Shown in pieces: positions 54,087-60,205 of a stretch of DNA of 64,000 bases (position 1 is its first letter; each line of letters opens with the position of its first letter). Below the pieces are notes generated by a model, which saw only the letters and a program-made list of their open reading frames with translations, did no database searches and was not told the origin of the DNA. The translations under genes and the position numbers were made by a program. The stretch covers positions 1-64,000 of IMG/VR virus record IMGVR_UViG_3300020477_001849. The stretch is one strand, 5' to 3'. Source of the DNA: a virus.

Positions 54087-55391
54087 TTACAGTATATTAG
54101 AAGCCATGGCAGCAATTGCTGATCTCTGGCTATCTTTTAAATGAGCATGCGCAGCCAATTCAGTATTTTTTAATTTTTCGATTGCTATCGATAGCCCATT
54201 TGATTTTTTATCGATATAGGGTGTGTCGACCTGATCGGTATCACCCATCAGTACAATCTTCGAGCCATGTCCAATTCGAGTAATTATTGTTTTTAGTTCG
54301 TGAATAGTTGCATTTTGTGCTTCATCAACTATTACATAGGAATCATTAAAGGTTCTTCCTCTTATATACGCTAATGGGGCTATTTCTATTTCACCCTTTT
54401 GTTTCATCATGTCAAAATATGTTAGATCCTTAAAGGCATGCCTAAAATTATCCATAATGGGTGCCATCCATGGTGCCATTTTTTCGCCCATATCACCGGG
54501 TAAATAACCTAAATCTCTCCCAACAGGCTGTATTGACCTGGTCACAATAATTCTTTTATATTTTCTAGTCATAAGCCCAGCTAGCCCGCACATTAGGGCA
54601 AGATATGTTTTACCTGAGCCGGCTATACCTGTTAATGATACTAACTGAATTGTGGCATCACACAGAATATTCATAGCATATGCTTGCTCTTTTCCTCGGG
54701 GCTCTATATTAACTGTTGAACCCAGTTCAGTCTTTCCAATTTTATGTATCTGATTTTTCTTAAAAATACCGATTAGCGATTTTCCTGAATAGCTTTTTGC
54801 TATAACAAACTGGTTTGGGTATAATTCATGATCCAACCTGGTCAGGTCGATATATCCATCTTCATAAAATTTATCAACATCAGAATCGTCTAGACTTAGG
54901 ATACTAGGCTCTTCAGGCCCTTCCGAATCCGTCGACGGAATATGATCCTTCCAGTAGTCCTCTCCTACCAACCCTAGGGCATCACATTTAACTCGAAGGT
55001 TAATATCCTTGGTTACGAGCTTAACTGTCCTCTGGGGATGAATCCTAGCCAGTCCTAGGGCTGTGGCAACAATCTGGTTATCAGCATAATCAGGTAATAA
55101 GCCGGCGGGGATATCTTCAGGTTTTGAATAGCTGGTTTCTATCCTGATTGTTTGATCAGAATTAGGCAACTGGACTTCCTTATCCAACCGGCCGATTTCC
55201 CTAAGGCCGTCGAGATACCGGTTAACATACCTAGCAGACTCGCCCAATAGCCCGGATTTATCTTTAAACCTATCTAGTTCATCTAAAACCGGAAGAGGTA
55301 TAATAACGTCGTTTCCTGGAAATGAATGAATTGCGCTTTTATCATATAACAGCACGCTGGTATCTAGTACCAGTAATTTTCTGTTGCTCAT
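54087..55391 (-). CDS. phoH: PIN-PhoH protein (PhoH2-like RNase/ATPase), 434 aa
   Basis: Two domains. Residues of about 5-150 are a PIN nuclease with the acidic set Asp10, Asp37-Glu38, Asp104 and Asp129 (VLDTSVLL, YADNQIV, VTKDINL). Residues of about 225-430 are the PhoH ATPase: Walker A GIAGSGKT at 255-262 and Walker B VIVDEAQN at 353-360, then GDTDQVD. In bacteria PhoH2 unwinds and cuts RNA. PhoH genes are common in marine phages, often the shorter single-domain form; this one has both halves. It ends the transcription unit leftwards, facing the plus-strand gene at 55469. Confidence 0.92.
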   Translation of the reverse strand: MSNRKLLVLDTSVLLYDKSAIHSFPGNDVIIPLPVLDELDRFKDKSGLLGESARYVNRYLDGLREIGRLDKEVQLPNSDQTIRIETSYSKPEDIPAGLLPDYADNQIVATALGLARIHPQRTVKLVTKDINLRVKCDALGLVGEDYWKDHIPSTDSEGPEEPSILSLDDSDVDKFYEDGYIDLTRLDHELYPNQFVIAKSYSGKSLIGIFKKNQIHKIGKTELGSTVNIEPRGKEQAYAMNILCDATIQLVSLTGIAGSGKTYLALMCGLAGLMTRKYKRIIVTRSIQPVGRDLGYLPGDMGEKMAPWMAPIMDNFRHAFKDLTYFDMMKQKGEIEIAPLAYIRGRTFNDSYVIVDEAQNATIHELKTIITRIGHGSKIVLMGDTDQVDTPYIDKKSNGLSIAIEKLKNTELAAHAHLKDSQRSAIAAMASNIL

Positions 55392-55416
55392 CTAGTATAT
55401 TCCCTCATGTACAATC

Positions 55417-55445
55417 TTGAAAAAACCTATATGATGTCTTATTAC
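55417..55445 (+). promoter_or_regulatory. Putative sigma-70-type promoter for the plus-strand gene
   Basis: TTGAAA (55417-55422) and TATTAC (55440-55445) are separated by exactly 17 bases, in the gap between divergently transcribed PhoH and the small zinc/sigma gene. Matches are 5 of 6 and 4 of 6 to the bacterial consensus. This would be an early, host-recognised promoter, the only one pointing right in the window. Confidence 0.45.
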
Positions 55446-55468
55446 TAAATATGCACAACTTATAACTT

Positions 55469-55744
55469 ATGGATCATAATAAATCAAGTGAGATAGTCAA
55501 AGGCACTACATGTTTTAAGGAACATGAAAAAAGATCTTTAGCATGTGAAAAAACAGAATGCCGGCATTGGATTCATTACGAAGACTGTTATAACTGTACG
55601 ATACTTGCTAGCGATAAACAAAAGCATACACTTCAAGAAATAGGCGATCTATTTGGTATTACTAGAATGAGAATATGTCAAATAGAAAAATCAATACTGC
55701 AAAAGCTACTAAAGAATCGTGATGTAAAAAGCACTAAGCAGTAA
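55469..55744 (+). CDS. Zinc-type cysteine motif plus sigma-70 region 4 miniprotein, 91 aa
   Basis: Only plus-strand gene in the window. Residues of about 15-43 have Cys15, Cys26, Cys31, Cys40 and Cys43 (ACEKTECRHW, EDCYNC), a likely zinc site. Residues 54-80 match sigma-70 region 4.2 (TLQEIGDLFGITRMRICQIE), the helix-turn-helix that reads the -35 box. No region 2 is present, so it cannot be a full sigma factor. It may alter promoter choice as an anti-sigma, a co-activator or a repressor. No clear Shine-Dalgarno lies before the ATG. It is transcribed towards the tmRNA on the other strand. Confidence 0.78.
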   Translation: MDHNKSSEIVKGTTCFKEHEKRSLACEKTECRHWIHYEDCYNCTILASDKQKHTLQEIGDLFGITRMRICQIEKSILQKLLKNRDVKSTKQ

Positions 55745-55746
55745 TT

Positions 55747-55770
55747 CTAGATGACTAGCCACATTTTTTT
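55747..55770 (+). terminator. Weak possible terminator after the plus-strand gene
   Basis: A 4-bp CTAG/CTAG stem (55747-55750 with 55755-55758) is followed by ACATTTTTTT. The T-run is good but the stem is too short for a confident call. It would stop plus-strand transcription before the tmRNA. Confidence 0.3.
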
Positions 55771-55778
55771 AGATTAAT

Positions 55779-56136
55779 TGGTGGAGATGCCGGGAGTCGA
55801 ACCCGGGTCCAAAATAAGTCTATAATCAGGTCATTCACAAGTTTAGCTAATTTATTCCCGAACTAGCAAGGTATCTCGAAAAATCAACATTCCTATCGAG
55901 AATCGGAACCCACCTATTTCTAGGGACCATTCTTAATCTTTTTTATGTCGGTGAGATTAACCACTTATCCAGCTTTGATAACAAGGTTGCTGGAAACCCC
56001 GGATTAAGCAGCTAAGGCGTAATCATACTCAACATTATCGTTGGCATTTAAAGTTTATGACACTGTCAATCCATGTGTCACAGTTGGATACTTGCACCCT
56101 CGAACTTTCTTACCTTGTCGATACCAATTCACCCCC
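55779..56136 (-). ncRNA. ssrA: tmRNA (ssrA), complete, 358 nt
   Basis: Transfer-messenger RNA, which rescues stalled ribosomes and tags their products for proteolysis. The 5' end GGGGGUG (56136-56130) pairs with the 3' CAUCUCC to give a 7-bp acceptor stem with G-U pairs, and a genome-encoded CCA ends at 55779. The T-arm is GGACCCGGGUUCGACUCCCG. The D-like start GUAUCGACA and the resume codon GCC followed by a complete tag frame (56045-56004) are in the usual places. It starts 13 bases after the stop of the upstream methyltransferase-like gene, so it is probably cut from that transcript or has a promoter within that gene. tmRNA genes are rare in phages. Confidence 0.95.
56004..56045 (-). other. 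tmRNA tag-peptide reading frame
   Basis: Fourteen codons beginning with the resume codon GCC and ending in TAA encode ANDNVEYDYALAA. The C-terminal ALAA is the degron read by ClpXP/ClpAP in bacteria. The first AND and the final YALAA match the E. coli tag (ANDENYALAA), with the middle lengthened, so it is probably functional. Confidence 0.93.
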
Positions 56137-56149
56137 ATATTAGTAGGTA

Positions 56150-56752
56150 TTATGGTTTGGCAATATTTTTCTTACGTGTCTTACGATGAATATCATCATT
56201 ATTATCTATCCACTTGATAATGGGATCCCCGCTATAGCAGTTTTCAAATACATACCATGCATAGACCATCATCCCTGTACGGTATTTTCCATCGTCTCGT
56301 AGTTTTTCGCCTAACATAGGATACCTGGTAAATACATGTACATGTTTAAGACCGTAATTGCGATCGCTGTATACATGATCATACCGCCGTTTTCCATGTA
56401 GGTATGATAAAGGAAGTAGCAGCGCAAACTTATTGACTGCTACTTCCTTTGCTTTTTCAATAAATTCCATTGCTAGCGAAAAAGGTGGATTCGTAACAAC
56501 GTAATCATACTGTTTAGTCTCTGTTAAGAAGTCAACATCTGCATCATATGATGTAATATTGCCATTCCAGAATTTATTCAATACCCTTACAATCGCACCG
56601 TTACCACATGCAGGTTCGCATATATTAAGGTCAATATTGAAATTTTCATTTGCAAATAAATGTTCTGTTATTGAGTAGGGCGTTTCATAAAAATCAGACC
56701 TTTTTCTCTGCCCTCGATTGTTACGACTAAAATTTTTCCCTTTTTGTGACAT
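56150..56752 (-). CDS. N6-adenine DNA methyltransferase-like protein, 200 aa
   Basis: Methyltransferase fold with DFYETPYSITEHLFANENFN at the N-terminus, SAM motif I ICEPACGNGAIVRVL and the catalytic motif IV VVTNPPFSLAMEF (NPPF type). It has no clear target-recognition domain and no partner restriction gene lies near by. It may methylate phage DNA against host restriction, or another substrate such as RNA or protein. Its C-terminus is very basic (RKTRKKNIAKP). The tmRNA follows 13 bases after its stop. Confidence 0.85.
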   Translation of the reverse strand: MSQKGKNFSRNNRGQRKRSDFYETPYSITEHLFANENFNIDLNICEPACGNGAIVRVLNKFWNGNITSYDADVDFLTETKQYDYVVTNPPFSLAMEFIEKAKEVAVNKFALLLPLSYLHGKRRYDHVYSDRNYGLKHVHVFTRYPMLGEKLRDDGKYRTGMMVYAWYVFENCYSGDPIIKWIDNNDDIHRKTRKKNIAKP

Positions 56753-56875
56753 ACCATACTCCAGTGCTAATATAGTTTGATTATATTAAAACATTGATAT
56801 GTGTACAGATTGTCCTCGTTAAAGGGTGTATACCCATCAATACATCATACTTTTTGCTAGGGTAGATTTATTTAC
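56753..56875. other. Intergenic gap with a possible -10 box
   Basis: 123 AT-rich bases before the methyltransferase-like gene. On the minus strand it holds TATAAT (56780-56785) about 28 bases before the ATG, without a good -35. A short GGGT/ACCC palindrome lies near 56830. No small gene is seen. Confidence 0.4.
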
Positions 56876-57058
56876 CTACTTTTTTTCTGTGCTTAGGGTG
56901 ATCTTAACTAGGTCTGCTGCTTCCTTCTTAAGTAGCCTCAGGCCTTTCCTTGCACGTACCCCGGCTGAAGCATTTCCTCCTGCATTTTTGTGTACGTCTA
57001 GATCTAAACTCTCAACTAAGACCTTAATCTCATTCCATTTTTCTAAAATACCTGACAT
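56876..57058 (-). CDS. Histone H1-like (Hc1-type) small basic protein, 60 aa
   Basis: A two-helix protein with MSGILEKWNEIKVLVESLDL first, then GNASAGVRARKGLRLLKKEA, and a Lys-rich end. This matches short bacterial Hc1/H1-like proteins, which have a conserved N-A-A-G-x-R-A-R-K turn and bind DNA. So it may help to fold or protect phage DNA. It lies in the right-hand cluster with no near overlap (13 bases to the next gene). Function by similarity only. Confidence 0.72.
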   Translation of the reverse strand: MSGILEKWNEIKVLVESLDLDVHKNAGGNASAGVRARKGLRLLKKEAADLVKITLSTEKK

Positions 57059-57071
57059 TTTAAAACTCCTT

Positions 57072-57302
57072 TTATACTATAACGTCATTATTAGAGCTAG
57101 ATGTAATATCATCTAGATAATCCTTAATACAACTAGAGATATTTGACATTGCAAATGTATCTTCTAACTCTAGTGATAAAAGATAAGATATTCTTAAAAT
57201 TTGCTGTTGGCTAACGCCATACTCTAGAATTCTTTGCACTATTTCTCTACACTCCAGCAATTCTTTTGCTTTTGATTCGCTGTCTGTTGTTCCTAACTTC
57301 AA
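57072..57302 (-). CDS. Small helical protein of unknown function, 76 aa
   Basis: Acidic, mainly alpha-helical (AKELLECREIVQRILEYGVS, QQQILRISYLLSLELED). No family was recognised. The layout is like small adaptor proteins that bind another protein. It sits between the H1-like gene (13 bases) and a conserved phage protein (24 bases) on the same strand. Confidence 0.7.
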   Translation of the reverse strand: MKLGTTDSESKAKELLECREIVQRILEYGVSQQQILRISYLLSLELEDTFAMSNISSCIKDYLDDITSSSNNDVIV

Positions 57303-57326
57303 AATATCATCCTCACCTACATGTAA

Positions 57327-57788
57327 CTATACTGTTGTTCGATATACGAAAGGCTCAATCTTAAATTTATCTTTTCTCTCAAATACCAATCTTTTACCGC
57401 TTATCTCATCATCAATAGTCTCTTTTGATATGACTATGCTTTCTCCCCACAATTCATTCTGCATAATAAATGAGGCATTCTCAAATGTAGCAACATCAGA
57501 TTGATAACTCTCCAATACATCACAAACATCTTTTTCAAGTGATAGCTTAATGTCATCTATAGTAGCTATTGATCTAATCTCATCTCTTCCTGCTACAATT
57601 TCTGATTTACATAAGTCATGAACCTTATGTACTACATCACAATTATTACACTGTGCATACTTCGGGACTACGGTATTACTATCATCAATTATTGAGAAAA
57701 CAATAAATTTATGATATACAGGATTCTTGGCATTACGATACTGAGGTAGAATGCAGTGGCACTCTACTATGTGCTTAATTCCCTGCAT
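57327..57788 (-). CDS. Conserved phage protein with paired cysteines, 153 aa
   Basis: N-terminal motif VECHCILPQYRNAKNPVYHK followed by KFIVFSIIDDSNTV and YAQCNNCDVVHKVHDLC. CxC and CxxC pairs suggest a zinc-ribbon-like fold. The rest is mixed alpha/beta. The pattern reminds me of uncharacterised proteins of T4-like marine phages. Role unknown. It overlaps the next gene by 14 bases. Confidence 0.8.
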   Translation of the reverse strand: MQGIKHIVECHCILPQYRNAKNPVYHKFIVFSIIDDSNTVVPKYAQCNNCDVVHKVHDLCKSEIVAGRDEIRSIATIDDIKLSLEKDVCDVLESYQSDVATFENASFIMQNELWGESIVISKETIDDEISGKRLVFERKDKFKIEPFVYRTTV

Positions 57789-58008
57789 CCTTACTATTTT
57801 TCACAGTAGATAGCACACCGTTCATGCCAACAGTAAATGACTTTTCAACCGAGCCATGTGTTTGATCAATAATCCATTGAACATCAGATATATCAAGGCC
57901 GGCATCCAAGAATTTTCCCTTAAGACCTCCGAGGTGCACAGTTAATTGCCCCTTGACATAGTCCTTAAGATCTATTAATGATTTTCCTACATTTGCTTCT
58001 AGGCTCAT
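57775..58008 (-). CDS. Small protein of unknown function, 77 aa
   Basis: Short mixed-charge protein (ANVGKSLIDLKDYVKGQLTV at the start), with a good AGGAG site 8 bases before its ATG. No family seen. It overlaps the cysteine-motif protein gene by 14 bases, suggesting coupled translation. Confidence 0.72.
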   Translation of the reverse strand: MSLEANVGKSLIDLKDYVKGQLTVHLGGLKGKFLDAGLDISDVQWIIDQTHGSVEKSFTVGMNGVLSTVKNSKDAGN

Positions 58009-58068
58009 AGTATTCTCCTATGAAAAAAAATACATATATCTCTCTAGAAGTAAATAAATTCATTATGA

Positions 58069-58533
58069 TTACTTCGTATGCCTATCCGCGATTGAGAATG
58101 AAGCCCATGAATCCGGCTTGACAAAACAGCTGTATCCCATGGATTTAACATAGTTGACTAAAGGGCTTAAAAATTTAGAGCTAGCAAATTTAGGATTTTG
58201 GTTTATATCAATATGAATTGATATTCTAGAAGCATCGATGTGCTTTTGAATTTCTTGTGCTACATCAATTGAATGTGTTACTTCTTTTTGTAACCTAGAA
58301 CCTAGGGCGGCGTTTAAGTATTTTTTTTCCCAAATTCTTCTATAGAAATACCTGCCGCCCTTTTTTGGCTGGACAACACAAATTGCTATAGCAAAGTTAA
58401 CTTTTTCTTTTTTGACCTGTGAGTCTGTACCGATATGAATTTGGCTTCCTGGATGATTCCTTACAACAGTTAACATTTCATTGAATGAAATCCTATCACC
58501 TGATCCGGTATTCCAGAAACTATTTTGGTTCAT
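58069..58533 (-). CDS. RNase H-fold protein of the YkuK/DUF458 family, 154 aa
   Basis: Predicted nuclease-like fold. It has IHIGTDSQVKKEKVNFAIAI with the first acidic residue of the RNase H fold, then GGRYFYRRIWEKKYL, then SIHIDINQNPKFASSKFL and the closing KPDSWASFSIADRH. These are hallmarks of the YkuK (DUF458) family, of unknown biological role. It starts four bases inside the end of the chaperonin-like gene, so the two are co-translated. Confidence 0.85.
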   Translation of the reverse strand: MNQNSFWNTGSGDRISFNEMLTVVRNHPGSQIHIGTDSQVKKEKVNFAIAICVVQPKKGGRYFYRRIWEKKYLNAALGSRLQKEVTHSIDVAQEIQKHIDASRISIHIDINQNPKFASSKFLSPLVNYVKSMGYSCFVKPDSWASFSIADRHTK

Positions 58534-59936
58534 TTATTTTCACACAAGATCATGGTAGAACAATTTCCGAGTGTTCGTGTAATAGAAATACAACTTTTCA
58601 AAGCTTCACACATCGCAATAAAGCTTAAACTATCAAACCCATATTTTTCAAGCTTTATTAATGATAAATATAACCACCTAACATCCAGTGGTATTTTTTT
58701 AATATCCACCAACCCGAACCTAGACAGGTCCCTAGTTAATTTAATACCGGTCTCTAATCTATCAAGGTCAATTCCCTTTTTTTCCATTAGCGAGTCCCTT
58801 AGCTTTATGTGTACGCATCTAGAGACTAGCCCATTTAATCTTCTAGACAGAAATTCCCGCTTTTCTATAGATTCGCATGCCTCTATGTCTTCCTTGATAT
58901 TCCTCACATGAAGACTAACTGACCGTGATGTATTATCATTCTCTATGACAACATGGCCATTATCTAATGTTACTTTAGGAATATCTAAGATATCTTCAAA
59001 CGTAATAGATGATATTAACTCGCCCTTAAGCGACGAAACCACGTCAGTCCCACAGATAACTGCAATATCCTTCAAGAGGTTTGCACCCTCTAGGTCATAA
59101 GGTACCGATACTGGAATAACCTCCAGCGTCTTTCTCATCCAATTGGTCGCAAGAGTAGCTAGTACTTCTTCACCATAACCTCTCGCAAAGATAATGCCTG
59201 CCTGTTTTTCTTCATGAAATTTCTCTAATAAAAGGTTAACCTCAGACACTTTCTCTATTATACCGTCAATTATAATTGGCTTTACATCGTGTAAGGTAAT
59301 TGATTTAAGCTTCGTCATTAACCGAAATTCTTGTGGGGGTGGCAAATAATATGAGTACCCACAGACTAGCTCTATAGAGCTTTCTTTAGAATTTTTCTTA
59401 TCGATAAAGATATTTCCGTTTGCACCAGCTAGCGATATCGCAGATTCTAGAATATGTGATATTTCATTATCCCTAAAGAGCATGTCGTAATAGTGACATA
59501 GGTCATCTTTATTGGCAGGTAAAATTGAAGCGTGTATTTTCTTTAATAACCCCTCAATCTCGCTTACTATGTTATTAATATCTTGGGGTCTTCTACATAG
59601 TTCTAAAAGACTACTGGATACTAAAAACAAAAATAGTATTCCTGCTGTGGCATGCTTTCTCTCACACCGCACAGCGGCATTTCGCAATATTTGTAGAATA
59701 AGATTTTCTTCTTGTTCACTAAAGGAGTGATTTGTAACGAGTCTCAAAGACTCAGATAAAGATAGGGGAATAAATCTAGATTCGTACGACTGATGTATGT
59801 TACCCTTAGAAATGTTTTCCAGCATTTCTGATAGGAATACAGCTATCTTTTTTTTAGCGCCCCTAGTCTTGTTACTAAAGACCGGTACGCTGAAGCTTGG
59901 TTCCATATCTTTAGTGCCTGACCGGTGGTTCACCAC
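58530..59936 (-). CDS. Highly divergent GroEL-like chaperonin without the canonical ATP-binding motif, 468 aa
   Basis: The apical half aligns well by eye with GroEL: GYSYYLPPPQEF, KPIIIDGIIEKVSEVNLLLE, GIIFARGYGEEVLATLATNW, then ANLLKDIAVICGTDVVSSLK. The lower half has the helix pattern KREFLSRRLNGLVSRCVHIK equal to GroEL EKLQERVAKLAGGVAVIKV, and EKKGIDLDRL in the place of the catalytic Asp398 (here Asp392). The nucleotide motif GDGTTTA is replaced by CERKHAT (91-97), the GGG loop is gone, and the GGM tail is absent. No GroES gene is near. It may be a pseudo-chaperonin that holds rather than folds, or joins host GroEL rings. Confidence 0.78.
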   Translation of the reverse strand: MVNHRSGTKDMEPSFSVPVFSNKTRGAKKKIAVFLSEMLENISKGNIHQSYESRFIPLSLSESLRLVTNHSFSEQEENLILQILRNAAVRCERKHATAGILFLFLVSSSLLELCRRPQDINNIVSEIEGLLKKIHASILPANKDDLCHYYDMLFRDNEISHILESAISLAGANGNIFIDKKNSKESSIELVCGYSYYLPPPQEFRLMTKLKSITLHDVKPIIIDGIIEKVSEVNLLLEKFHEEKQAGIIFARGYGEEVLATLATNWMRKTLEVIPVSVPYDLEGANLLKDIAVICGTDVVSSLKGELISSITFEDILDIPKVTLDNGHVVIENDNTSRSVSLHVRNIKEDIEACESIEKREFLSRRLNGLVSRCVHIKLRDSLMEKKGIDLDRLETGIKLTRDLSRFGLVDIKKIPLDVRWLYLSLIKLEKYGFDSLSFIAMCEALKSCISITRTLGNCSTMILCENK

Positions 59937-60162
59937 CGTGACCCGACGTTGCTAGGTTCAACAGCGTATCTCTTACTTTTAGCAATGCACTGTCGATTGC
60001 CTGACTTTCCTGTTGGGCTTTTTGATTTGCCAACCCCAACCTCCCCATCCCTAACACTAGTGATAAAGCAAATAGAATCCATGCAAACACAGAATGGTTA
60101 GTGGTATAGAGTAAAACTGATAACAGTAAACACAGTTCAGGATATTCAAAGGTAATTTTCAT
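59911..60162 (-). CDS. Small membrane protein with two helices, 83 aa
   Basis: Residues of about 9-45 have two hydrophobic spans (LCLLLSVLLYTTNHSVFAWI followed by LFALSLVLGMG), with a charged C-terminal tail. Likely inserts in the inner membrane. It overlaps the GroEL-like gene by 26 bases and follows PrkA by 43. No family was recognised; a holin is possible in principle but nothing else supports it. Confidence 0.75.
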   Translation of the reverse strand: MKITFEYPELCLLLSVLLYTTNHSVFAWILFALSLVLGMGRLGLANQKAQQESQAIDSALLKVRDTLLNLATSGHGGEPPVRH

Positions 60163-60205
60163 AAAGAGCCTCCTTTGAAAATTATAAGTTACTGAACGCT
60201 ATTGT

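Noticed and set aside
55779-55815. tRNA-like T-arm and CCA end seen alone
   Set aside because: Not a tRNA; it is the 3' end of the tmRNA, whose 5' half lies about 320 bases away.
59911-60162. Phage holin
   Set aside because: Two hydrophobic spans alone are not enough; no endolysin or spanin lies near by.
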